Assembly (NCBI GenBank): GCA_035623275.1
Contig: DASPTT010000080.1
Coordinates: 1 to 60,953, forward strand
Length of the DNA stretch: 60,953 nt
DNA from: DASPTT01 sp035623275
Lineage (GTDB): Bacteria > Actinomycetota > Acidimicrobiia > Acidimicrobiales > UBA8190
Direction: 5' to 3'
Shown here: piece by piece, positions 33,856 to 41,621 of the stretch
Position numbering within the stretch: position 1 is the first letter of the stretch
How the letters are laid out: every line of letters begins with the position of its first letter
The notes under the pieces: model-generated
The model's input: the letters and a program-made list of their open reading frames with translations, nothing else
Told to the model about the DNA's origin: nothing
Databases searched by the model: none
Translations under genes and position numbers: made by a program

Positions 33856-34035
33856 CTAGTCGATCTCGACGGCCTGGCGGCCCTTGTACCATCCGCAGTT
33901 CGGGCACACGACGTGCGGGAGCTTCGCCTGCTGGCACTGCGGGCACACGCTCCGTGCCGGCCTGCCGAGGACCCAGTTGGATGCGCGGCGGCTGCGGCTC
34001 TTGGCCTTGGAGGTCTTCTTCTTGGGGACGGCCAT
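33856..34035 (-). CDS. rpmF: 50S ribosomal protein L32
   Basis: 59 aa, found by reading the gap between plsX and DUF177. MAVPKKKTSKAKSRSRRASN, then a zinc ribbon with CPQC (31-34) and CPNC (44-47) and the end GWYKGRQAVEID. This is the Cys-containing (C+) form. GAGGTGATCCACG precedes the ATG. It follows the DUF177 (YceD) gene, the standard pair. Confidence 0.96.
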   Translation of the reverse strand: MAVPKKKTSKAKSRSRRASNWVLGRPARSVCPQCQQAKLPHVVCPNCGWYKGRQAVEID

Positions 34036-34062
34036 CGTGGATCACCTCAGGTCGCGGGCCGT

Positions 34063-34077
34063 GCCACGTTAGCCGCT
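34063..34077 (-). promoter_or_regulatory. Likely rpmF promoter element (AGCGGCTAACGTGGC)
   Basis: Holds -10 candidate TAACGT (34066-34071), giving a leader of about 25 bases with the ribosome site. It differs by one base from the element ahead of rplS. Confidence 0.5.
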
Positions 34078-34144
34078 CGAGGACGGCCCCTCCGACCGGC
34101 CGCGCCGGCGCGGGCCCAGGACGGCCCCGGCGCCGCGGCGTCGG

Positions 34145-34666
34145 TCACGTGCCGTCGCCGGGCTCTGTCCCCCGAAGGACGTCCAGCGCGGCCCAACGGG
34201 GGTCGCGCCGCGCCTCGCAGCTGCACGGTCCTTCGTTCCAGTCTGCGCCGCAGACGGGGCACAGTCCCCTACAGTCGGGACGGCACAGCGGCGCCACCGG
34301 GAGCTCCAGGAGCACGGCGTCACGTGCCAGCGGCTCGAGGTCGACCTCGTCGTGGGCGAGGGGGTAGGTCTCCTCCCCGTCGCCGCGCTCGGTGTAGAGC
34401 TCCCGAACGGCGACGTCGAGGGTGCCGCCCACGGGGGCGGCGCAACGGCGGCACGTCCCCGTCCACGGGGCGAGGACCCGGCCGTGGACCGCGATCCCTC
34501 CCGCGATGGCCTCGAGGACGACGTCGGCGGTCACCTCCGCACCCTCGGGGACGGCCGTGCCCGACACCACCAGGTCCGGGATGGGCCCCGAACGCCGCAC
34601 GGCCCAGCTCCCCCCGGCGGTGCGGCGGAGGCGGGCGACGGGGACGACGAAGCGGTGGCCGGCCAC
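34145..34666 (-). CDS. DUF177 / YceD family protein
   Basis: 173 aa from the GTG at 34666. Cys pairs C72/C75 (TCRRC) and C128, C132, C136, C139 (CRPDCRGLCPVC), then C148/C150, and the family ending DPRWAALDVL. YceD homologs have been linked to 23S rRNA or plastid rRNA accumulation; role inferred. It lies between the SepIVA-like gene and rpmF, as in most actinobacteria. Confidence 0.9.
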   Translation of the reverse strand: MAGHRFVVPVARLRRTAGGSWAVRRSGPIPDLVVSGTAVPEGAEVTADVVLEAIAGGIAVHGRVLAPWTGTCRRCAAPVGGTLDVAVRELYTERGDGEETYPLAHDEVDLEPLARDAVLLELPVAPLCRPDCRGLCPVCGADWNEGPCSCEARRDPRWAALDVLRGTEPGDGT

Positions 34667-34676
34667 GCCCGGCCCC

Positions 34677-35288
34677 TCAGACCTCGTCCTGGTCGAAGAA
34701 CCGGGACTCCTCGGCATCTGCCCCGGCGCCGACCACGCGCGCCGCCGACGGGGGGGGTTCCGGCGGCGGCGTCGCCTGGAGCTTCTCGCGCCCGGACTGC
34801 ACGATCCGCATCGTCCGGTCCAGCACGATCTCGAAGGACGCGAGCTTCTGGTCGCAGAAGTCCTCGGCCTCGTGGCGCAGGCGCCGGGCCTCCTGGCGGG
34901 CGTCCTCGAGGATGCGCTGGGCCACCTGATTGGCCTGCCGCACGATCTCCGTCCGCTGCACCATCCGCTCCGCCTGGGCCCGCACCTCCTCGAGGAGCTG
35001 GTCCGCCTCGCGTCGGCGGGACTCCAGGAACTCGTCGCGCTCGCGCAGGAGCCAGCGAGCCTGTCGCATCTCGTCGGGCAGCCGATCGAGGGCGCGCTGG
35101 AGCAGCTCGACCAGCTCGTCACGGGCCACGAGGACCGAGGAGGACAGCGGCATGGCGCGGGCGCCGGCTACCTCGTCGATGGCATGCCGGATGAGCGTCT
35201 CGGCGTCGGCGTCGGCGTCGGGCCCCGCGCGATGCGCCTCGGCCTCCGCGTCGTCGTCGAGCGCGTCGGCGAACGGATCGTCGCTCAC
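34677..35288 (-). CDS. SepIVA-like (DivIVA-related) coiled-coil protein
   Basis: 203 aa, GTG start overlapping the coaD stop (GTGA). An acidic N-terminal leader (1-33) with Asp/Ala repeats precedes a segment like the mycobacterial SepIVA start: EVAGARAMPLSSSVLVARDE, then the RLPDEMRQARWLLRERDEFL helix. The C-terminal block RLRHEAEDFCDQKLASFE aligns with the end of Rv2927c. SepIVA helps organise the septum and cell-wall growth. This copy has a shorter middle coiled coil than the mycobacterial protein (about 245 aa). Same gene position: next to DUF177 and rnc. Confidence 0.8.
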   Translation of the reverse strand: MSDDPFADALDDDAEAEAHRAGPDADADAETLIRHAIDEVAGARAMPLSSSVLVARDELVELLQRALDRLPDEMRQARWLLRERDEFLESRRREADQLLEEVRAQAERMVQRTEIVRQANQVAQRILEDARQEARRLRHEAEDFCDQKLASFEIVLDRTMRIVQSGREKLQATPPPEPPPSAARVVGAGADAEESRFFDQDEV

Positions 35289-35764
35289 CGGCCGAACTTC
35301 TCCGCCAGGCGGGCCGCGACGGACTTGGGCACGAACGCCGAGACGTCGCCGCCGTACTTCGCCACTTCGCGCAGGAGCCGCGAGGCGACGAACGAAGACG
35401 TCGAGCTGGTCGGGATGAAGAGGGTCTCGATGCCCGAGAGCTGGCGGTTCATCTGCGCCATCTGGAGCTCGTTCTCGAAGTCGGTCACGGCCCGCAGCCC
35501 CTTGACGATGGCCGTGGCCCCCACGTCGCGGGCCACGTTCACCACCAGGGTCGAGACCGAGACGATACGGACGTTGGTCAGCTCCTCGAGGGCCTCCCGG
35601 AGCATGTCCTCACGCTCGGCCAGGTTGAAGAGGGGCTCGGCCTTCTGCGGGTTGCGGACCGCGGCCACGACCACCTCGTCGAAGAGCCGTCCCGCCCGCT
35701 CGACGACCTCGTAGTGGCCGTTGTGGAAGGGGTCGAACGACCCCGGGAACAGGGCGACGGTCAC
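35285..35764 (-). CDS. coaD: Pantetheine-phosphate adenylyltransferase
   Basis: 159 aa from a GTG that overlaps the rsmD stop (GTGA, 35761-35764). Fourth step of CoA synthesis. GSFDPFHNGH (8-17) holds the nucleotidyl-transferase HxGH motif, KGLRAVTDFENELQMAQMNR is the pantetheine pocket, and PTSSTSSFVASRLLREVA is the C-terminal signature. It is in a run of four overlapping or nearly touching genes. Confidence 0.97.
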   Translation of the reverse strand: MTVALFPGSFDPFHNGHYEVVERAGRLFDEVVVAAVRNPQKAEPLFNLAEREDMLREALEELTNVRIVSVSTLVVNVARDVGATAIVKGLRAVTDFENELQMAQMNRQLSGIETLFIPTSSTSSFVASRLLREVAKYGGDVSAFVPKSVAARLAEKFGR

Positions 35765-36321
35765 GGGCTCCCTTTCTGGTCTCTCCGGCCGTCCTCGGCC
35801 GCGGGCGCGTGACGGACGACCGTGACGAGCGTATCCCCGTACCGCTTGTGCCGGACGATCTCCCAGGTCACAGGGACTTCGAGCGGACGGTCCGACTCGA
35901 GCACGGCAAGCTCGGCGTCGAGCGTGGCGAGCAGCGACGCCCAGTCGTCGAACGCGTAGGGCGGATCGGCCAGGGCGAGGGTGACGTGCTGCGCGCCCGC
36001 CGACCACCCGAGGGCGTCGGCCCGGACGACCTCGGCGCGCGCGCCGGCCAGTCCCGTGGACTCGAGGTTGGCGCGGATCGCAGCCAGCGCCGGCGCGGCA
36101 CGCTCGACGAAGACGACCCGCGCCGCCCCCCGCGAGAGCGCCTCGATGCCCAGGGCGCCGCTCCCGGCGAACAGATCGACGACCGTGGCCCCCTCGAGCT
36201 CGAGCATCGTGTCGAGCATGTCGAAGATGGCCTCGCGCACCCGGTCGGCGGTGGGCCGCGTGGCCCGGCCGGCGGGGGCCCGCAACCGACGCCCCCGGGC
36301 GCTGCCTCCCACGACGCGCAC
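35761..36321 (-). CDS. rsmD: 16S rRNA (guanine966-N2)-methyltransferase
   Basis: 186 aa, GTG start. SAM motif VVDLFAGSGALGIEAL (47-62), base-flipping motif DPPY (119-122) and the N-terminal GGSARGRRL RNA-contact loop. Methylates G966 of 16S rRNA. A TAGGCT box 6 bases before the GTG suggests its own promoter inside the block. recG ends 52 bases upstream. Confidence 0.95.
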   Translation of the reverse strand: MRVVGGSARGRRLRAPAGRATRPTADRVREAIFDMLDTMLELEGATVVDLFAGSGALGIEALSRGAARVVFVERAAPALAAIRANLESTGLAGARAEVVRADALGWSAGAQHVTLALADPPYAFDDWASLLATLDAELAVLESDRPLEVPVTWEIVRHKRYGDTLVTVVRHAPAAEDGRRDQKGSP

Positions 36322-36327
36322 CGGACG

Positions 36328-36333
36328 AGCCTA
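36328..36333 (-). promoter_or_regulatory. -10 box, leaderless promoter of rsmD
   Basis: TAGGCT on the minus strand, 6 bases before the GTG at 36321. Confidence 0.45.
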
Positions 36334-36373
36334 GCCAGGCCGCCGCGTCGGCCCGGTCGGCGTCCGAGGGCTT

Positions 36374-38554
36374 TCAGCTCTTGAACAGGTAGCCCGCCTC
36401 CTCCTCGCCGAGGAACAGGCGGGTCTCGTCGGCCAGCTGCGGCATCGCCGACAGCGCTGGGTCGTCGGCCAACAGGGCCTCCGCCACCGTGCGAGCCTGC
36501 TCCACCAGCTCGCGGTCGCCCTGGCGCAGGGACGCGAGCTTGAGGTCGCTGCGGCCCTTCTGCCGGGTCCCGAGGATCGACCCTTCGCCTCGCAGGGCCA
36601 TGTCGACGTCGGCGAGCTCGAACCCGTCGGTGGTGCGCTCGAGGGCGCCCAGACGCGTGGCCGCCTCCGGGGTCACGTCCTCCCCGAGGAGGTAGCACCA
36701 CGAGGCCATGCCCGATCGCCCCACGCGGCCGCGCAGCTGGTGGAGCTGCGCGATCCCGAAGCGGTCCGCGTCCTCGATCACCATGACGGTCGCCTCGGGG
36801 ACGTCGACCCCCACCTCGATGACCGTCGTGGCGACCAGCACCCCCACGTCGCCGCGACGGAAGGCCGCCATCACCGTCTCCTTCTCGGACGAGCGCATCT
36901 GCCCGTGCAGGAGCCCGAGGCGCAGGTCGGGCAGCACCTCTCGGGCGAGCCGCTCGTACTCCTCGGTCGCCGACTTGGCCGCCACCCGCTCCGATCCCTC
37001 GACGAGCGGGCACACGACGTAGGCGCGCCTGCCCGCCGCCACCTCGTCGCGCGCCCGGCGCCAGGCCTCCTGCTCCTCGAGCGCCGTGCGCGCCCAGCAC
37101 GTGACCACGGGGGTCCGGCCCGCAGGGAGCTCGTCGATCACGGTCATGTCGAGATCACCGAAGACGACCATCGCCGCCGTCCGCGGGATGGGCGTGGCCG
37201 TCATCACCAGCAGGTCGGGGTCCGCCCCTCCCCCCTCGCGGCCCTTGGCCCGCAGCGCGGCCCGCTGCTCGACCCCGAAGCGGTGCTGCTCGTCGATCAC
37301 GACCGCTCCGAGCGACGCGAACCGCACCCCCTCCGTCAGGAGCGCGTGCGTGCCGACGACGATGTCCGCCGCGCCGCGGGCGAGCTCGTCGAGCAGGCGC
37401 GTCCGCTCGGACGCGGGGGTCCGGCTGGTGAGGAGCGCCACGCGCAGCGGCCGCGCCCCCGTCAGCGTCGCGTGGTCGGGGACCTCGAGGCCCTCGAGCA
37501 GGCCGTGGACGCTCATGTGATGCTGTTCCGCGAGCACTTCGGTGGGTGCCATCAGCGCACCCTGATGCCCGCCCTGCACGGCCACGAGCAGGGCGGCGAG
37601 CGCAACGACCGTCTTCCCCGCACCCACGTCGCCCTGGAGGAGCCGGTGCATCGGCAGGGTCCCGGCCATGTCCGCCTTGATGTCGGCGATGGCGCGGCGC
37701 TGCCCCTCGGTGAGCGGGAACGGCAGACCGTCGACGAAGGTACCGACGAGGTCCTCGGCCCCGAAGGGCGCCTCGACGACGTGGTGGATGCCCTGCGCGT
37801 CGCGCTCGAGCGCGTGGCGGCGCATCACCACCTCGAGCTGGAGCCGCAGGAGCTCGTCGAAGGCCAGTCGGCGGCGTGCCTGGTCCTTGTCGGCCATGGA
37901 GTCGGGCCGATGGATGTGGTTGACGGCCTCGTGGCGGTCCACGAGCGCCAGCCGCTCGCGCCAGCGGGCCGGCAACGGGTCGGCCAGTCGGCCGGCACGG
38001 CGCAGGGCCTCGTCCACCCAGCCGGCGATGTCCCAGCTCGTGACGCCGGCCTTGTCGGATGAGGGGTAGACGGGGACGAGGCGACCCGTGCGCGACCCCG
38101 CGCTGCCGACCAGGTCCACCACCGGGTTCGTCAGCTGCGGCCGGCCCCGGTAGGCGTCGAGCTTGCCGAAGAAGAGCGCCTCGCTGCCCACCGGGAGCTG
38201 GCGCGCCCGCCAGGACTGGTTGAAGAAGGTGACCCGCAGGGTGCCGGTGCCGTCGTGGACGTCGAGCTCCACCAGGGCGCGACCCTGGCGCGTGCGCCGC
38301 GAGCTCACCCGGCGCACGGCGGCCAGGACCAGGGCCTCCTCGCCGGGCACCATGTCGGCCACCGACCGCTGGCGGGTGCGGTCGATGTAGCGGCGGGGGT
38401 AATGGGTCAGCAGGTCGAGCACCGACTCGATACCCATGTCGGCCAGCGCGCCTGCCCGGCGCGTCGCCACGCCCCGGAGCACCTCGACCGGTTGCTGCGC
38501 GAGGAACCGCAGCGTCCGGCCCCCGTCGTCGGGCGTGGCCGGCGACCCGGTCAC
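36374..38554 (-). CDS. recG: ATP-dependent DNA helicase RecG
   Basis: 726 aa. Remodels stalled forks and Holliday junctions. N-terminal wedge/OB domain (about 30-160; LLTHYPRRYIDRT, DGTGTLRVTFFNQ), helicase motif I GDVGAGKT (308-315), APTEVLAEQH, DEQHRFGVEQR, MTATPIPRT, motif V-VI region ATTVIEVGVDVPEATVMVIE and QLRGRVGRS, then the C-terminal TRAD part DLKLASLRQGDRELVEQAR. Sixteen bases after the DAK2 gene, the usual partner. Confidence 0.97.
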   Translation of the reverse strand: MTGSPATPDDGGRTLRFLAQQPVEVLRGVATRRAGALADMGIESVLDLLTHYPRRYIDRTRQRSVADMVPGEEALVLAAVRRVSSRRTRQGRALVELDVHDGTGTLRVTFFNQSWRARQLPVGSEALFFGKLDAYRGRPQLTNPVVDLVGSAGSRTGRLVPVYPSSDKAGVTSWDIAGWVDEALRRAGRLADPLPARWRERLALVDRHEAVNHIHRPDSMADKDQARRRLAFDELLRLQLEVVMRRHALERDAQGIHHVVEAPFGAEDLVGTFVDGLPFPLTEGQRRAIADIKADMAGTLPMHRLLQGDVGAGKTVVALAALLVAVQGGHQGALMAPTEVLAEQHHMSVHGLLEGLEVPDHATLTGARPLRVALLTSRTPASERTRLLDELARGAADIVVGTHALLTEGVRFASLGAVVIDEQHRFGVEQRAALRAKGREGGGADPDLLVMTATPIPRTAAMVVFGDLDMTVIDELPAGRTPVVTCWARTALEEQEAWRRARDEVAAGRRAYVVCPLVEGSERVAAKSATEEYERLAREVLPDLRLGLLHGQMRSSEKETVMAAFRRGDVGVLVATTVIEVGVDVPEATVMVIEDADRFGIAQLHQLRGRVGRSGMASWCYLLGEDVTPEAATRLGALERTTDGFELADVDMALRGEGSILGTRQKGRSDLKLASLRQGDRELVEQARTVAEALLADDPALSAMPQLADETRLFLGEEEAGYLFKS

Positions 38555-38570
38555 AGCACGCCCGGCAAGG

Positions 38571-40244
38571 TCACTCGATGCTCAGCAGGTACGGGTAGAA
38601 GGGCTGCCCGCCGTGGTGGACCTCGACCGCGAGGTCCGGACGGTGCTCGGCGATCCACTCGGTCACCTGGCGGGTCTCGGCCGCCCCGGCACCTTCGCCC
38701 TCGATCAGCGTCACCAGCTCGTGCTCGTCGCGCAGGAGCTTGCCGAGGAGGCTGCAGGTGGCCTCCACCAAGGTCGAGCACACCACTTCGACGCCGTCGC
38801 GCGAGATCCCCATCCAGTCGCCCTCGGCGATGGGGCCTGCCGGGCCGGTGGCGTCGCGCACGGCCTGCGCCACCTCGCCGGCGACGACCCGGCGGGCCGA
38901 TTCGGCCATGGTCCGGGCGTTCTCCTCCGCCCCGGCTTCAGGGTCGTACTCGAGCAACGCGGCGAAGCCCTCGACGACGCCGCTCGTCGGCACCACCCGC
39001 ACCGGTTTGGATGCCAGCTCGCACACCTGGTTGGCCACGGGGTGGATGTTGTCGTTGTTCGGGAGCAGGACCACCTCCGGCGACGGGGAGGCCTCGACCA
39101 TCTCGAGGATCTGCGCCGTCGACGGGTTCATGGACTGCCCACCGGGGACGATGTGGTGCACGCCGAGCGAGTGGAAGATGCGGCCGATGCCCTCGCCCGT
39201 GGCGACCGCCACGACGGTGGTCCGCGGCGGCGGGCCGGCCCGGCGCTCGGCTTCGGGCGCCGACACGCCCTCCCGCACCCAGCGCTCCTCCTCCACCTGG
39301 TCGCTCAGGTCCGTGACCCGGATGTTGCGGGGCCGCCCGGCGTCGAGGGCCGCCTCGATGGCGGGCCCCACGTCGTTGGTGTGGATGTGGCAGTTCCACA
39401 GCCCCTCGCCGCCGACGACCACGATCGAGTCGCCCAACCCGGCCCACACGTCCTTGAACGCCGGGATGGTGTCGTCGAGGGCCTCGAGGAGGTACATGAC
39501 CTCGTAGCGCAGGATGGCCGAAGTTCCCGCGGCGCCGTAGGACCCCAGCTGCGGGAGCGCGGCGGCGGCGACGGCCAGCGCCGTCGACGGGACGACGGGC
39601 GGCTCGGGCAAGGACCTGCCGTCGGTCACGGCCAGGAAGGCGTCGAGCAGGAGCAGGTAGCCGGTCCCGCCGGCGTCCACAACGCCTGCCTGGGCCAGGA
39701 CGGGCAGCTGCTCGGGGGTCTTGGCCAGGGCGTCACCCCCGGCCAGGCGGGCCGCGTCGAGCACGGCCACGATCCCGCCCCCGTCGGCGGCCGCCCGCTG
39801 GCCGCCCTCGGCCGCCACCCGGGCCACGGTCAGGATCGTCCCCTCGACCGGACGCAGCACGGCCTGATAGGCCGCCTCGCCGGCGGCCGTCAGGGCCGCC
39901 GCCAAGCTGGGGCCGCCGAGCTCCTGGTGCTCGACGAGCACACCGGTCAGACCCCGCAGGAGCTGGGACAGGATGACGCCGGAGTTGCCTCTGGCCCCCA
40001 TGAGCGAGCCGTGGGCGATGGCCTTGCACACGGCAGCCATCTCAGCCGACCCCCCGCCGTCGGCCCCCGGCAGCTCGGCGACCACGGCCTCCATGGTGAG
40101 CGCCATGTTGGTCCCCGTGTCCCCGTCGGGGACCGGGTACACGTTGAGGCGGTTGATGGCGTCCTGGTGCAGGCGCAGCACGTCCCGAAAGGTCGTGACG
40201 GCCGCCGCGACGTCGGCCGCCCCGACCGTCCCCATCGGCTCCAT
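38571..40244 (-). CDS. DAK2 (DhaL/FakA-like) domain protein
   Basis: 557 aa from the ATG at 40244. N-terminal DhaL-type kinase domain with nucleotide motif NVYPVPDGDTGTNM (34-47) and ARGNSGVILSQLLRG, a central FakA-type domain (YEVMYLLEA, then GDSIVVVGGEGLWNCHIHT with the candidate active residues), and a C-terminal domain with LLPNNDNIHPVANQ. FakA phosphorylates fatty acids bound to FakB; no fakB is here, so fatty-acid kinase activity is inferred. The rpmB / DAK2 / recG neighbourhood is conserved. Confidence 0.9.
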   Translation of the reverse strand: MEPMGTVGAADVAAAVTTFRDVLRLHQDAINRLNVYPVPDGDTGTNMALTMEAVVAELPGADGGGSAEMAAVCKAIAHGSLMGARGNSGVILSQLLRGLTGVLVEHQELGGPSLAAALTAAGEAAYQAVLRPVEGTILTVARVAAEGGQRAAADGGGIVAVLDAARLAGGDALAKTPEQLPVLAQAGVVDAGGTGYLLLLDAFLAVTDGRSLPEPPVVPSTALAVAAAALPQLGSYGAAGTSAILRYEVMYLLEALDDTIPAFKDVWAGLGDSIVVVGGEGLWNCHIHTNDVGPAIEAALDAGRPRNIRVTDLSDQVEEERWVREGVSAPEAERRAGPPPRTTVVAVATGEGIGRIFHSLGVHHIVPGGQSMNPSTAQILEMVEASPSPEVVLLPNNDNIHPVANQVCELASKPVRVVPTSGVVEGFAALLEYDPEAGAEENARTMAESARRVVAGEVAQAVRDATGPAGPIAEGDWMGISRDGVEVVCSTLVEATCSLLGKLLRDEHELVTLIEGEGAGAAETRQVTEWIAEHRPDLAVEVHHGGQPFYPYLLSIE

Positions 40245-40256
40245 GGCCGAGGATGC

Positions 40257-40262
40257 TAACCT
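40257..40262 (+). promoter_or_regulatory. -10 box of rpmB
   Basis: TAACCT within GCTAACCT, about 43 bases before the rpmB ATG. It shares GCTAAC with the rplS and rpmF elements. The 60-base space to the divergent DAK2 gene must hold both promoters. Confidence 0.45.
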
Positions 40263-40304
40263 TTGGGCTCGTCCCGTCGTTCTCCCGAGGAGCATCTGCG
40301 CGTC

Positions 40305-40523
40305 ATGGCTGCCGTCTGCGAGGTCTGTGGAAAGCACCCGTCGTTCGGCATGTCGCTGAGCCACTCGCATCGCCGCACCAAGCGGCGCTGGAACCCGAAC
40401 ATCCAGCGTGTGCGCGCCGTGGTGGACGGCACCCCCAAGCGGCTCCACGTCTGCACGTCCTGCATCCGGGCAGGCAAGGTCACGAAGCCCGTGCGCCGGC
40501 GCAGCACCGCCCCCTCCGCCTGA
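40305..40523 (+). CDS. rpmB: 50S ribosomal protein L28
   Basis: 72 aa. CEVCGKHPSFG (5-15) and VCTSCIRAGKV (49-59) give the four-Cys zinc form. SHSHRRTKRRWNPNIQRVRA is the L28 core. The ATG at 40305 is chosen over an in-frame ATG 42 bases upstream because it begins (M)AAVC as in the family, with GAGGAGC about 12 bases before it. Diverges from the DAK2-recG block. Confidence 0.95.
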   Translation: MAAVCEVCGKHPSFGMSLSHSHRRTKRRWNPNIQRVRAVVDGTPKRLHVCTSCIRAGKVTKPVRRRSTAPSA

Positions 40524-40665
40524 TCGGCCATCGCGTCGACGCGTCCGCCTGAGCGGTCGCCCCACCACTCCCCGGCGCACCGGCCGCGCAGCCGCCAATC
40601 GGCCCCCGGTCGCGTGGACTTTCGTCCCTAGGTCCCGGGGCCGCCCCGGGCAAAGATGCCGAGTG

Positions 40666-40824
40666 ATGCTCGCGTCAGCCATCGACCTCAACAACACGGG
40701 CCACTACCTGCACTGGGGCTTCATACAGATCTCGGCGGCGAACCTGGTGGTCATCGCGCTCATGGTGGTGGTGTTCGTCCTCGCCGTCGTGATCCCCTTC
40801 CACCTCGGGCGCCGGAACCGATGA
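40666..40824 (+). CDS. Small single-span membrane protein of the cytochrome b cassette
   Basis: 52 aa. A polar start (MLASAIDLNNTGHYLHWG), one long hydrophobic helix (about 23-45, ANLVVIALMVVVFVLAVVIP) and a basic tail ending GRRNR, so the C-terminus is probably inside. The stop overlaps the ATG of the cytochrome b gene (ATGA), which strongly suggests a shared message and complex. It resembles the one-helix subunits of cytochrome b6f or bc complexes in shape only. A GTG one codon earlier is possible. Confidence 0.72.
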   Translation: MLASAIDLNNTGHYLHWGFIQISAANLVVIALMVVVFVLAVVIPFHLGRRNR

Positions 40825-41621
40825 GCACACCGGACACCGCACCCGCCGGCCCCGCACCCGCCGACGTGGCCGAAGGGGTGGCGCCCCTCCCCGGCGACGA
40901 GCGGATGTGGACGGCACGGCTGCGCGGCTGGGCCGTGCGGGCGCTCCCGCCCGGCAAGCTCCTGCCGGATCGCCAGCCCAGCTACGTGTCGTCGTGGGTG
41001 TACGTCTTCGGCGTCACCGCGCTCGCCGCGTTCACCGTCATCGTGCTCTCCGGCATCGTGCTGATCCTCAAGGGCCCGTCGTGGTGGCACGTGTCGAAGC
41101 TCGGCCTGTTCGTCAACAGCATCCATCTCTGGAGCGTCGAGCTCTTCTTCTTCTTCATGGTCCTGCACCTGTGGGGCAAGTTCTTCATGGCCGCGTGGCG
41201 CGGCAAGCGCACCCTCACCTGGATGACGGGGGTCGTCTCCTTCCTGGCATCCATCAGCGCCGCCTTCACCGGCTACCTCTCACAGCAGAATTTCGACTCG
41301 CAATGGATCTCGACCCAGGCCAAGGACGGCCTGAATTCGGTCGGGGTCGGCGCGTTCTTCAACGTCATGAACTTCGGGCAGATGCTGCTCTGGCACGTGC
41401 TGTTGCTGCCGGGCGCGGTCGCCGTGATCGTCGCGCTGCACCTGCTCCTCGTGCGCCATCGCGGCGTCGTGCGGCCCCTTCCGCACGATCGGCGCACCAA
41501 GGTCGGCACCACTCCGACGCCGGCCGGCGCGACACCGGCGTCGGGCGAGGGCGGCGGAGCGCCCGGGGCGGTGGAGGACACCGTCGCGGGGTCGCGCCCG
41601 GGGATCGGGGCCAGACCGTGA
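40821..41621 (+). CDS. Cytochrome b (b6-type N-terminal domain)
   Basis: 266 aa. A Pro-rich cytosolic start, an amphipathic surface helix, then four hydrophobic segments (about 58-83, 103-120, 136-152, 187-210). Four His sit in two helices as in di-heme cytochrome b: H102/H116 (14 apart) and H192/H207 (15 apart). The 14/15 spacing is that of b6 of the b6f complex rather than bc1 (14/14). FTGYLSQQNFDSQW replaces the usual quinone-side motif. The C-terminal 50 residues are polar. The C-terminal cytochrome b half, Rieske protein and cytochrome c/f are not encoded next to it. Confidence 0.88.
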   Translation: MSTPDTAPAGPAPADVAEGVAPLPGDERMWTARLRGWAVRALPPGKLLPDRQPSYVSSWVYVFGVTALAAFTVIVLSGIVLILKGPSWWHVSKLGLFVNSIHLWSVELFFFFMVLHLWGKFFMAAWRGKRTLTWMTGVVSFLASISAAFTGYLSQQNFDSQWISTQAKDGLNSVGVGAFFNVMNFGQMLLWHVLLLPGAVAVIVALHLLLVRHRGVVRPLPHDRRTKVGTTPTPAGATPASGEGGGAPGAVEDTVAGSRPGIGARP

